A DNA stretch of 64,000 bases from Micromonospora sp. MP36 (lineage in GTDB: Bacteria > Actinomycetota > Actinomycetes > Mycobacteriales > Micromonosporaceae), in NCBI RefSeq assembly GCF_008119785.1, contig NZ_VSFA01000003.1, positions 186,001 through 250,000 of the forward strand, written 5' to 3'. Below, piece by piece: positions 25,565 through 33,923 of this stretch (its first letter is position 1; every line of letters begins with the position of its first letter). The translations under genes were made by a program, and so were the position numbers. A model generated the notes under the pieces. The model searched no databases and was not told the origin of the DNA. It saw only the letters and a list, made by a program, of their open reading frames with translations.

Positions 25565-26374
25565 TCAGGCCCAGTGCCCGACCACTGCGGCGAACACCAG
25601 CAGCGAGCCGACCAGCTCGATCAGCCCGACCCGGACCAGGGCGAGCCGCCGGCCGGGCAACAGCACCGCGCGGAGCAGCAGCAGCGCGAAGACTCCCGCC
25701 ACCGCTGGCCCCCACCAGGCCGCCGCCACGACGAGCGCGGCGAGGTGGTACGCCCCGGACGCCCACCGGTAGCCGACACTCCCCCGCTCGCGGATCGTCG
25801 TCTTGACGTAGAGCACCGTGCCGACCAGGTAGGCGGCGACCGCGCCCGCCACCCCGGCCAGCCCGGCGGGCGGGACCCCGGCGACGGTGGCCACCACGAA
25901 CACCATCAGCACGCTCTGCGCCACCGCGGCGAGGTCGTTGAGCAGGGCCCGCTCGCGACGCCACCGGGCGTGCCCGGCGTTGACGGCGGCGAGCAGGGCG
26001 TAGAGCGGTGCGTAGCCGAGGACCTCGGGCCGGGCGAGGAGCACCGGCGTGACCAGCAGCGCGGCCGCGGCGCCGTAGAGCAGCAGCTGCGGGCGTACCC
26101 GGTCGGTTCGGCCGGTCTTCACGGCCAGCAGGGCGTAGTAGGAGAAGAGGTAGCCGGCCAGCCAGGCGCCGAGCAGCGGCAGGTGCGGCCACCGGAGGCC
26201 GGTGACGCAGACCGCCGTGGCGTACGGGAGGAGCAGCGTCGGCCAGGCGCCGTGCTGCGGCGGCAGCCAGCGGTGTCGGCGACCCCGCTGCCGGCCGGCG
26301 ACCGCTGATCCGGCGGTGGCGCGGGGCGTGGCGTGGCGCTCCCCGGTCAGCGCGGATTGCGAGGGCGTGGACAC
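25565..26374 (-). CDS. YwiC-like membrane protein
   Basis: A 269-residue protein with about seven or eight hydrophobic segments. The family mark is WLPPQHGAWPTLLLPY at residues 36-51, matching the PxQHGAW motif of YwiC-like proteins; LYVKTTIRERG is also typical. No biochemical role is established for the family; in Bacillus subtilis ywiC lies in the nitrate respiration region. Here it sits beside nsrR-hmp and near a DosR-like box, which together suggest a role under low oxygen or nitrosative stress. The GTG start has an almost ideal GGAGGTGA site. Confidence 0.85.
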   Translation of the reverse strand: MSTPSQSALTGERHATPRATAGSAVAGRQRGRRHRWLPPQHGAWPTLLLPYATAVCVTGLRWPHLPLLGAWLAGYLFSYYALLAVKTGRTDRVRPQLLLYGAAAALLVTPVLLARPEVLGYAPLYALLAAVNAGHARWRRERALLNDLAAVAQSVLMVFVVATVAGVPPAGLAGVAGAVAAYLVGTVLYVKTTIRERGSVGYRWASGAYHLAALVVAAAWWGPAVAGVFALLLLRAVLLPGRRLALVRVGLIELVGSLLVFAAVVGHWA

Positions 26375-26474
26375 GGTTGGTCACCTCCGGAGGTCGACTC
26401 GAGCGAGGTGGGTCACAAAACCGGAGCCGGCCGCGCCTCTTTGCTCAGCTTCGTCGCTTCCGGCCCGCCGACCA

Positions 26475-26488
26475 GGGACTTTGGTCAC
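26475..26488. promoter_or_regulatory. DosR/DevR-like box
   Basis: GGGACTTTGGTCAC matches the mycobacterial DosR consensus GGGACTTNNGTCCC at all but one of its fixed positions. It lies about 100 bp upstream of the YwiC-like gene and 90 bp upstream of the heptose operon, in their shared promoter region. Confidence 0.45.
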
Positions 26489-26510
26489 TGATGCGAGTCT
26501 CCACAGGCGA

Positions 26511-26537
26511 CATCGATCTCCTCAGGAGAAGTCGATG
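26511..26537. promoter_or_regulatory. Hairpin/palindrome in divergent promoter region
   Basis: Perfect palindrome TCTCCTCAGGAGA (26517-26529) flanked by CATCGA and TCGATG, able to form a longer stem. Located 42 bases before the carbamoyltransferase start; could be an operator or leader hairpin. Confidence 0.4.
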
Positions 26538-26578
26538 ATCTACAGGTTAGGCGGGGTTCGCGGGGGTAGGGGATTCCC

Positions 26579-28231
26579 ATGCGCGTCCTCGGAATCAACG
26601 CGATCTTCCACGACCCCGCGGCGGCCCTGGTGGTCGACGGCCGGGTGGTGGCCGCCGCCGAAGAGGAGCGGTTCAGCCGACGCAAGCACGGCAAGCGCCC
26701 GGTGCCCTTCGCCGCCTGGGAGCTGCCGGAGTTGTCCGCCGCCTGGTGTCTGACCAGCGCCGGGATCGACGTCGACAGTCTCGACGCGGTCGCGTACTCC
26801 TTCGACCCCGGCCTCACCCGGGACGCCGCCGAGCTGGGCCTCGACGACCCGTGGGACTGGCTGCGGGTCGACTACGCCGCGCGGGCGCCGCAGTTCCTCG
26901 CCGCCGCGCTGCCCGGGCTCGACCCGGAGAAGGTGCGGTTCGTGCCGCACCACGTGGCGCACGCCGCGTCCGCCGGCCTGGCCGCGCCACCGGCCGGCGA
27001 CGACACCGCGGTGCTGGTCCTCGACGGGCGCGGCGAGGTGGCCAGCCACTTGGCCGGCGTCTACCGGGACGGTCGGCTGTCCCCCCTGTACGCGCAGCAG
27101 CTGCCGCACTCGCTCGGTCTGCTGTACGAGGATCTGACCCGGCACCTCGGCTTCCTGCACTCCAGCGACGAGTACAAGGTGATGGCGCTCGCCTCCTACG
27201 GCCGGCCGAGGCACCTGGGCATGCTCCGCGAGCTGGTCCGGGTCACCGACGACGGTGGCTTCCGGATCGACCGGATCGACTGGGCCACCATGGCCAAGGC
27301 GCGGACCGCCGACGGCGAGATGACCGACGAGCACGCCGACCTGGCGTCCAGCGTGCAGGCCCGGCTGGAGGAGGTCGTCCTCGACCTGTCCCGCTGGCTG
27401 TACGACGCCTCCGGCGGCGCCGCCACACTGGCCATGGCCGGCGGGGTGGCGCTGAACTGCGTGGCGAACGCTCGGGTCGCCGCCGAGGGGCCGTATCGCG
27501 ACGTCTGGGTGCAGCCGGCGGCCGGCGACGCGGGCACCGCGCTGGGCGCGGCCCTGCACCTGGCTGGCGAGTTGGGCGACCGGTCCACCCCGATGGCCGG
27601 GGCGGACCTGGGCCGCGGCTGGTCGGACGAGGAGCTGGAGGCGGAGCTGCGCCGGGCGGCGCTGCCGTACACCCGGCCGGCGTCGATCGCCGCGGAGGCG
27701 GCCCGGGTGCTCGCCGACAACGGCATCGTCGCCTGGTACCAGGGTCGCAGCGAGTACGGCCCGCGGGCGCTGGGCCACCGGTCGCTGCTCGCCCACCCCG
27801 GCGACCCGGACACCACTCGGCGGATGAACGACGTCAAGGGCAGGGAGCAGTTTCGCCCGATCGCCCCGATGGTCCGCGCGGAACGCTTCGCGGAGATCTT
27901 CGAGGGCGTCTACCCCAGCCCGTACATGCTCTTCGTGCATCGGGTGAAGCCGCCGTGGCGGGACCGCATCCCGGCGGTCACCCACGTCGACGGCACCGCC
28001 CGGGTGCAGACCGTGCACGCCGACACCGAGCCGCTGGTGGCCGAGTTGCTGGCCGAGTTCGAACGGCTCACCGGGCTGCCGGTGGTGGTCAACACCTCGC
28101 TGAACACCGCCGGACGGCCGATGGTGGACACCCCACGGGAGGCGATGGAGCTGTTCGGCTCGGCGCCGGTGGACCTGCTCGCCCTCGGCCCGTTCGCGGT
28201 GCACCGCCGGGCGCTGGGCGGTGGCCGGTGA
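26579..28231 (+). CDS. Carbamoyltransferase (NodU/CmcH family)
   Basis: A 550-residue O-carbamoyltransferase. N-terminal GINAIFHDPAAALVVDGRVV and AAEEERFSRRKHGKRP, the HHVAHAASAG metal-binding histidines, SDEYKVMALASYG, and in the C-terminal YrdC-like part GRSEYGPRALGHRSLLAHP and NTSLNTAGRPMVDTP are all typical. The enzyme transfers carbamoyl from carbamoyl phosphate, via carbamoyl-AMP, to a hydroxyl of a sugar or metabolite. It is the first gene of the heptose operon and its stop overlaps the next GTG (GTGA), so it probably decorates the heptose glycan or metabolite made there. Confidence 0.92.
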   Translation: MRVLGINAIFHDPAAALVVDGRVVAAAEEERFSRRKHGKRPVPFAAWELPELSAAWCLTSAGIDVDSLDAVAYSFDPGLTRDAAELGLDDPWDWLRVDYAARAPQFLAAALPGLDPEKVRFVPHHVAHAASAGLAAPPAGDDTAVLVLDGRGEVASHLAGVYRDGRLSPLYAQQLPHSLGLLYEDLTRHLGFLHSSDEYKVMALASYGRPRHLGMLRELVRVTDDGGFRIDRIDWATMAKARTADGEMTDEHADLASSVQARLEEVVLDLSRWLYDASGGAATLAMAGGVALNCVANARVAAEGPYRDVWVQPAAGDAGTALGAALHLAGELGDRSTPMAGADLGRGWSDEELEAELRRAALPYTRPASIAAEAARVLADNGIVAWYQGRSEYGPRALGHRSLLAHPGDPDTTRRMNDVKGREQFRPIAPMVRAERFAEIFEGVYPSPYMLFVHRVKPPWRDRIPAVTHVDGTARVQTVHADTEPLVAELLAEFERLTGLPVVVNTSLNTAGRPMVDTPREAMELFGSAPVDLLALGPFAVHRRALGGGR

Positions 28232-29259
28232 TCAGCGTGGTGGTGCCCACGCTCGGCCGGCCGAGCCTGGCCGTGCTGCTGGACACCCTCGCCGGTCAGC
28301 TCGCCGACCTGCCCGAGCCCGAACTGCTGCTGGTCGACGACCGGTGTGACGAGACCGGGGAGCTGGCGGTGCCGGGGGCGCTCGCGGCGTACACGAAGGT
28401 GCTGACCGGTCGCGGCGCGGGCCCGGCGGCGGCCCGCAACCTGGGCTGGCGGGCGGCCCGCGGCGAGTGGGTGGTCTTCCTGGACGACGACGTGGTGCCG
28501 GCGCCGGACTGGGCCCGGCGGCTGCGCGTCGACCTCGCCGTGCCGGGCGCCGTCGGCGGCGTGCAGGGCGTGCTGACCGTGCCGCTGCCGGCGGACCGCC
28601 GCCCCACCGACTGGGAACGCGGTACCGCCGGCCTGGCCGAGGGCCGGTGGATCACTGCGGACATGGCCTACCGCCGGGCGGCCCTCGTGGCCGTCGGCGG
28701 GTTCGACGAGCGCTTCCCCCGGGCCTACCGGGAGGACGCCGAGTTGGCCCACCGGGTCCGGCTCGCCGGCTGGCACCTGGTGCGCGGCCAACGCCGGGTG
28801 GGCCATCCGGTACGTCCCGAGAGTCGCTGGGTGAGCCTGCGCACCCAGCGCGGCAACGCCGACGACGCGCTGCTGCGCCGGCTGTACGGCCCGAACTGGC
28901 GGACCGAGCTGGACCTGCCCCCGGGCCGGCGGCCCGGGCACGTCGCGGTCGCCACGGCCGGCGCGGTCGCGCTGGCCGCCACCGTGCTGCGTGCCGTGGC
29001 CCGCCCCGGCGCCCGGCGGCGGGGCCTCGGGGTGGCCGCCGTCGTCGCCGGGCTGGGCTGGGCGGCCGGCACCGCCGAGTTCGCCCGGGTCCGCATCGCG
29101 CCCGGCCCGCGCACCCGCGACGAGGTCGTCACCATGGTGGCGACCAGCGCGCTCATCCCGCCGCTCGCGGTCGTCCACTGGGTACGCGGCTGGTGGCGCG
29201 CCCGCTCGGTGCCCGCCGGCGCGGTCGTCCCGGCGGACGGTCTCGGGGCGGGACGATGA
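28228..29259 (+). CDS. Glycosyltransferase family 2, membrane-anchored
   Basis: A 343-residue GT-A glycosyltransferase. SVVVPTLGRPSLAVLL opens the Rossmann half; FLDDDVVPAPDW holds the DxD metal motif (near residue 92) and the YREDAELAHRVRLAGW segment the catalytic ED. The last ~100 residues have hydrophobic stretches (VATAGAVALAATVLRAV, LGVAAVVAGLGWAA) that should fix it to the membrane. The GTG start overlaps the carbamoyltransferase stop by four bases and its own stop overlaps the next ATG. It works in heptose-glycan assembly; donor unknown. Confidence 0.88.
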   Translation: MISVVVPTLGRPSLAVLLDTLAGQLADLPEPELLLVDDRCDETGELAVPGALAAYTKVLTGRGAGPAAARNLGWRAARGEWVVFLDDDVVPAPDWARRLRVDLAVPGAVGGVQGVLTVPLPADRRPTDWERGTAGLAEGRWITADMAYRRAALVAVGGFDERFPRAYREDAELAHRVRLAGWHLVRGQRRVGHPVRPESRWVSLRTQRGNADDALLRRLYGPNWRTELDLPPGRRPGHVAVATAGAVALAATVLRAVARPGARRRGLGVAAVVAGLGWAAGTAEFARVRIAPGPRTRDEVVTMVATSALIPPLAVVHWVRGWWRARSVPAGAVVPADGLGAGR

Positions 29260-30905
29260 TGTCCACCTCGATTGCCCGGGGCGGCTGGTCCGACCTGACG
29301 CCGTCCGGTCGCGCCCTGTTCGACGCGGTGCTGCTGGACCGGGACGGCACGCTCATCGAGGACGTGCCCTACAACGGCGACCCGGAGAAGGTCCGCCCGG
29401 TGCCCGGTGCGCGGGAGGCGTTGGACCGGCTGCGCGCGGCCGGGCTGCGTCTGGCCGTGGTCACCAACCAGTCCGGCCTGGCCCGCGGCTGCTTCACCGA
29501 GCGACAGCTGCGCGCCGTCCACGCGCGGGTCGAGGAGCTGCTCGGGCCGTTCGACGACTGGCAGGTGTGCCCGCACGACGACGCCGACGGCTGCGCCTGC
29601 CGCAAGCCGGCGCCCGGCCTGGTGCACGCCGCCGCCCGGGCGCTCGGCACCACGCCGACCCGGTGCGCGCTGGTCGGCGACATCGGCCGGGACATGACGG
29701 CCGCGCTCGCCGCCGGGGCGACCGGCATCCTGGTCCCCACCCCGGTCACCCGCCCGGAGGAGGTCGCCGAGGCGCCGACCGTCGCCCGGGACCTGCCCGC
29801 CGCGGTGGACGAGATCCTGCGCCGGATGCGGGCGGTCCGGCCGGTGGCGCCTCGCGCCGGGCGGGCCGGCACGGTCCTCGTGGTGCGCAGCGACTCGGCG
29901 GGGGACGTGCTGGTCACCGGGCCGGGCATCCGCGCCGTCGCCGCCGGAGCGGACCGGGTCGTGCTGCTCTGCGGGCCACGCGGCCGGGTAGCGGCCGAAC
30001 TGCTGCCCGGCATCGACGAGATCATCGAGTGGCCACTGCCCTGGATCGACAGCAACCCCGAGCCGGTCGACCCGCAGGACATGCGGCGACTGACTACCCG
30101 CCTCGCCGCCGTCGCCGCCGACGAGGCGGTCATCTTCACCTCCTTCCACCAATCCCCACTACCCCTCGCCCTGCTCCTGCGCATGGCCGGCGTACCCCGC
30201 ATCAGCGCCATCAGCGACGACTACCCCGGCTCCCTCCTCGACACCCGCCACCGAGTACCAACCGGCATCCCCGAACCCGAACGAGCCCTCTCCCTCGCCG
30301 CCGCCGCCGGATACACCCTCGCCCCCGACGACGAACCCGGACTGCGGCTGCGGGACTCGCCGGTCCCGACCGGCGCCGGGGCCGATACGGCGCCGGAGAA
30401 CCCGGTCGCCGGGCTGCCCGACGACTACGTCGTGGTGCATCCCGGCTCGTCGGTGCCGGCGCGGGCCTGCCCGGCGGGTCGCTGCGCGCAGATCGTGGCC
30501 GCTCTCGTCGCCGACGGGCGGCGGGTCGTGGTCACCGGCGGGCCGGACGAGCGGGACCTGACGGCGCGGGTGGCCGCCGCCGGCGGCATCGACCTCGGCG
30601 GGGCCACGGACCTGGCCGGACTCGTCCGGGTCATCGCGGGCGCCCGTTGCCTGGTGGTCGGCAACACCGGGCCGGCCCACCTCGCCGCCGCCGTCGGCAC
30701 CCCGGTGGTCAGCCTGTTCGCGCCGACCGTCCCGTTCGGGCAGTGGGGGCCGTACCGGGTGCCGACGGTGCGCCTCGGCGACGCTGGGGCGCCCTGCAGG
30801 GGCACCCGCGCGGCCGTCTGCCCGGTCGCCGGGCACCCCTGTCTGGCCGGCGTCGAACCGGCCGAGGTGGTCGCCGCCGTACGGCTGCTCGCCCCGCCCG
30901 ACTGA
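29256..30905 (+). CDS. Fused GmhB-type heptose phosphatase / glycosyltransferase family 9
   Basis: A 549-residue fusion. Residues about 20-195 are a HAD-IIIA phosphatase: LLDRDGTLIEDVPY (nucleophile Asp), VVTNQSGLARG, a zinc-type Cys/His cluster in CPHDDADGCACRKP, and VGDIGRDM, as in GmhB, which removes the C7 phosphate of heptose-1,7-bisphosphate. Residues about 205-549 are a family-9 heptosyltransferase: VLVVRSDSAGDVLVTGPG, HPGSSVPAR, VVTGGPDE and VGNTGPAHLAAAVGTPVV. The two ATGs at 29256 and 29259 are both usable. About 190 bp of the GT9 part (30150-30341) has foreign-looking codon use. Having synthesis and transfer on one chain is unusual. Confidence 0.9.
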   Translation: MMSTSIARGGWSDLTPSGRALFDAVLLDRDGTLIEDVPYNGDPEKVRPVPGAREALDRLRAAGLRLAVVTNQSGLARGCFTERQLRAVHARVEELLGPFDDWQVCPHDDADGCACRKPAPGLVHAAARALGTTPTRCALVGDIGRDMTAALAAGATGILVPTPVTRPEEVAEAPTVARDLPAAVDEILRRMRAVRPVAPRAGRAGTVLVVRSDSAGDVLVTGPGIRAVAAGADRVVLLCGPRGRVAAELLPGIDEIIEWPLPWIDSNPEPVDPQDMRRLTTRLAAVAADEAVIFTSFHQSPLPLALLLRMAGVPRISAISDDYPGSLLDTRHRVPTGIPEPERALSLAAAAGYTLAPDDEPGLRLRDSPVPTGAGADTAPENPVAGLPDDYVVVHPGSSVPARACPAGRCAQIVAALVADGRRVVVTGGPDERDLTARVAAAGGIDLGGATDLAGLVRVIAGARCLVVGNTGPAHLAAAVGTPVVSLFAPTVPFGQWGPYRVPTVRLGDAGAPCRGTRAAVCPVAGHPCLAGVEPAEVVAAVRLLAPPD

Positions 30906-30949
30906 CCACCTGTCCCCCGCGCCCCGACCGGCCCGACGTGAGGAGAGGC

Positions 30950-31924
30950 ATGAACATTCTGCTGTGGCACGTGCACGGCTCCTGGACGACCTCGTTCGTG
31001 CACGGCCGACACCGCTACCTGGTGCCGGTCACGCCCGACCGCGGCCCGTACGGGCGGGGCCGGGCGCGGACGTACGCCTGGCCGGCGAACGTTGTCGAGG
31101 TGACCCCGCAGGAACTGGGGCGCACCGACGTCGACCTGGTCGTCCTGCAGCGGCCGGAGGAGCTGGAGCTGGCCGAGCGGTGGCTGGGCCGCCGCCCCGG
31201 CCGGGACCTGCCCGCGATCTACGTCGAGCACAACACCCCCAAGGGCGACGTGCCACAGACCCGCCACCCGATGGCCGACCGGGACGACCTGCTCATCGCC
31301 CACGTCACGCACTTCAACGAGCTGTTCTGGGACAGCGGAGGCACCCGGACGGCCGTCATCGAGCACGGCATCGTCCCGCCTGCCGTGGAGTGGACCGGCG
31401 ACCTCGACCGCCTCGCGGTGGTCACCAACGAGCCGGTACGCCGCTGGCGGGTCACCGGCACCGACCTGATGCCGCGCTTCGCCGCGGTCGCCCCGCTGGA
31501 CGTCTACGGCATGGGTGTGGCGGGGCTGGCCGACCGGCTCGGGCTGCCGCCGGACCGGCTCGCCAGCCACGACGACCTGCCGCAGGAGCAGATGCACGTG
31601 GCGGTGGCGCGGCGGCGGGCGTACCTGCACCTGTGCCGGTGGACGTCCCTCGGGCTGAGCCTGATCGAGGCGATGACCATGGGCGTACCGGTGATCGCGC
31701 TGGCCACCACCGAGGCGGTGGACGCCGTGTCGCCCGACGCGGGGGTGCTCTCCACCCGGGTGGACACGCTGGTCGAGGCGGCCCGCTGGCTCGCCGAGGA
31801 CCGCGACGCGGCCTACCGGCTGGGGGCGCGGGCGCGCGAGGTGACGAAGGAACGCTTCGGGCTCGACCGGTTCCTCGCCGACTGGGACCGGCTGATGAAG
31901 GAGGAGACATGCGCATCGCGATGA
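30950..31924 (+). CDS. Glycosyltransferase (GT-B, GT1/GT4-like)
   Basis: A 324-residue GT-B protein starting MNILLWHVHGSW. The middle carries PAIYVEHNTPKGDVP and HVTHFNELFW, and the C-terminal half has RAYLHLCRWTSLGLSLIEAMTMGVPVIALATTE, the glycine/glutamate donor-site helix of this class. It is shorter than usual. The ATG has AGGAGAGG upstream. The 3' end overlaps the next glycosyltransferase start by 16 bases. Its place between the GT9 fusion and a GT4 gene indicates a step in the same glycan; the donor is not predictable. Confidence 0.8.
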   Translation: MNILLWHVHGSWTTSFVHGRHRYLVPVTPDRGPYGRGRARTYAWPANVVEVTPQELGRTDVDLVVLQRPEELELAERWLGRRPGRDLPAIYVEHNTPKGDVPQTRHPMADRDDLLIAHVTHFNELFWDSGGTRTAVIEHGIVPPAVEWTGDLDRLAVVTNEPVRRWRVTGTDLMPRFAAVAPLDVYGMGVAGLADRLGLPPDRLASHDDLPQEQMHVAVARRRAYLHLCRWTSLGLSLIEAMTMGVPVIALATTEAVDAVSPDAGVLSTRVDTLVEAARWLAEDRDAAYRLGARAREVTKERFGLDRFLADWDRLMKEETCASR

Positions 31925-33126
31925 TTTCGGAGCACGCCAGCCCGCTCGCCGTACTCGGCGAGGAGGACGCCGGCGGTCAGAACACCCATGTGGCGGAACT
32001 CGCGGCCGCGCTGGTCGGTGAGGGACACGACGTTCGCGTCTACACCCGCCGTGACTCCCCCACCCTGCCCGACGCGGTGTCCACCCCGGACGGCTACCAC
32101 GTCTGCCACGTGCCGGCCGGCCCGGCCCGGCGGGTGCCGAAGGACGAACTGCTGCCGTACATGGGCGAGTTCGGCAGCTGGCTGGCCGATACCTGGCGGC
32201 GCGAGGGCTGGACCCCGGACGTGGCCCACGCGCACTTCTGGATGAGCGGGCTGGCCACCGTGCACGCCGGCCGGCGGACCGGGGTGCCGACCGTGCTCAC
32301 GTATCACGCGCTCGGCACGGTGAAACGCCGCCACCAGGGGGCGCGGGACACCAGCCCACCAGGGCGGATCGGTTACGAGCGGACGCTCGGGCGGGCCGTC
32401 GACCGGGTCGTCGTGCAGTGCAGCGACGAGGTGGCCGAGCTGGTCCGGATGGGCGTACCCCGGTCCCGGATGGCGCTGGTCCCCTCCGGCGTCAACCAGC
32501 ACGTGTTCCAACCCGACGGTCCGGCCGCGCCGCGCGACCCGGCCCGGCCGCGCATCCTCACGGTCGGCCGGCTGGTGGAGCGCAAGGGCTTCCTGGACGT
32601 GGTCCGGGCGCTGCCCGCGGTGCCGGACGCCGAATGCGTGGTGGTCGGCGGCCCGCCGGCCGAACTGCTCCCCGCCGATGCCTTCGCCCGGCGGCTGCGG
32701 GCGCTCGCCGAGTCCTGCGGGGTCGCCGACCGGGTCAAGCTGGTCGGCGGGGTGCCCCGGGAGGAGATGGCCGGCTGGTACCGATCGGCCGACGTGCTGG
32801 TCGCCACCCCCTGGTACGAGCCGTTCGGGCTCACCCCGCTGGAGGGGATGGCCTGCGGCGTACCGGTGATCGGCAGCAACGTGGGCGGCATCGCCGACAC
32901 CGTCGTCGACGGGCTCACCGGCGACCTGGTGCCGCCGCGCGACCCCCGCGCGCTGGCCACCGCGATCCGCCGGATCCTCACCGACAAGATGCGCCGCTTC
33001 GCGTACGCCACGGCGGCGCTGGACCGGATCCGCAGCCGGTACTCGTGGAAGCGCTGCGCCGAGCAGCTCAGCGCGGTCTACGCCGCGGTGGCCACGGTCG
33101 CCCGTCCCGCCCGGGCGGTGGCCTGA
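31909..33126 (+). CDS. Glycosyltransferase family 4
   Basis: A 405-residue GT4 enzyme. N-terminal MISEHASPLAVLGEEDAGGQNTHV resembles the MshA/sucrose-synthase-type acceptor loop; DVAHAHFWMSGLA and VLTYHALGTVKRRHQ follow; the donor domain has ILTVGRLVERKGFLDVV and the E-x7-E motif in YEPFGLTPLEGMACGVPVIG. It transfers a sugar, retaining configuration. The ATG at 31909 (GAGGAGAC upstream) lies inside the previous gene, and the stop shares one base with the gmhA start. It is similar in plan to trehalose/mycothiol-type GT4 proteins, but context assigns it to the heptose glycan. Confidence 0.88.
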   Translation: MRIAMISEHASPLAVLGEEDAGGQNTHVAELAAALVGEGHDVRVYTRRDSPTLPDAVSTPDGYHVCHVPAGPARRVPKDELLPYMGEFGSWLADTWRREGWTPDVAHAHFWMSGLATVHAGRRTGVPTVLTYHALGTVKRRHQGARDTSPPGRIGYERTLGRAVDRVVVQCSDEVAELVRMGVPRSRMALVPSGVNQHVFQPDGPAAPRDPARPRILTVGRLVERKGFLDVVRALPAVPDAECVVVGGPPAELLPADAFARRLRALAESCGVADRVKLVGGVPREEMAGWYRSADVLVATPWYEPFGLTPLEGMACGVPVIGSNVGGIADTVVDGLTGDLVPPRDPRALATAIRRILTDKMRRFAYATAALDRIRSRYSWKRCAEQLSAVYAAVATVARPARAVA

Positions 33127-33923
33127 TGCCCCGGCCCGACCCGATCGACGCGCACCTGTCCGGGCTGGCCGCGGCGCTGCTGCCGTTCCGGCGGGAGGCC
33201 GAGCGGCTCGCCGACTGGGGCACGGAACTGGCCTGGACGCTCGCCCGGGGCGGACGGATCCTCGTCGCGGGAAACGGGGGCAGCGCGGCGGAGGCCCAGC
33301 ACCTCACCGCCGAACTCGTCGGCAAGCTCCGCGACGACCGGGAACCCCTGTCCGCGATCGCCCTGCACGCCGAGACCTCCGCGCTGACCGCGATCGGCAA
33401 CGACTACGGCTACGACGAGGTCTTCGCCCGCCAGGTCCGCGCCCACGGTCGAGCGGAGGACATCCTCCTGCTCCTGTCCACCAGTGGCGCCAGCGCCAAC
33501 CTGCTCGCCGCCGCCCAGGCTGGACGCGAGGTCGGGCTGCGTTGCTGGGCCTTCACCGGCCCGGCGCCCAACCCGCTCGCCGAGCGGTGCCACGACGTGC
33601 TCGCCGTCCCGTCGCCGGACAGCCAGGTGGTGCAGGAGCTCCACCTGGTCGCCACGCACCTGCTCTGCGAGTACGTCGACCAGGCCCTCCCCCTGATCCG
33701 GCAGCTGCCCACGACGACCGTGGCCGCACCCCGCGGCACCGGCATCGCCGGGTGGGCACCACCGCTCATCCCGGTCCTCCGCGACGGGCACACCGCCAAC
33801 GGCCACGCCGCCAACGGGCAGAGCGCGAACGGACGCAGCGTCACCGGACACGGCGTCGACGGCCACGGGCGGAACGGCCACCACCGCAACGGGTCCACCG
33901 GCACCGGGTGGGTGGAGCGGTGA
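33126..33923 (+). CDS. gmhA: Sedoheptulose-7-phosphate isomerase with repetitive tail
   Basis: A 265-residue SIS-domain isomerase making D-glycero-D-manno-heptose 7-phosphate, the first step to ADP-heptose. Family motifs are VAGNGGSAAEAQHLTAELVG, SALTAIGNDYGYDEVFARQV and LLSTSGASANLLAAA, plus VVQELHLVATHLLCEYVD. GmhA proteins normally end near residue 200; here residues about 222-262 form a Gly/Asn/His-rich tail of imperfect (G/N)-H/Q/R-x-x-N-G repeats of unknown role. The frame is intact to the GTGA overlap with hldE, so the tail is real coding sequence, not a frameshift. Confidence 0.92.
   Translation: MPRPDPIDAHLSGLAAALLPFRREAERLADWGTELAWTLARGGRILVAGNGGSAAEAQHLTAELVGKLRDDREPLSAIALHAETSALTAIGNDYGYDEVFARQVRAHGRAEDILLLLSTSGASANLLAAAQAGREVGLRCWAFTGPAPNPLAERCHDVLAVPSPDSQVVQELHLVATHLLCEYVDQALPLIRQLPTTTVAAPRGTGIAGWAPPLIPVLRDGHTANGHAANGQSANGRSVTGHGVDGHGRNGHHRNGSTGTGWVER

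Noticed and set aside
33786..33923. Frameshift at the end of gmhA
   Set aside because: The frame continues to a GTGA overlap with hldE, matching the other junctions of the operon, so the repetitive tail is coding.
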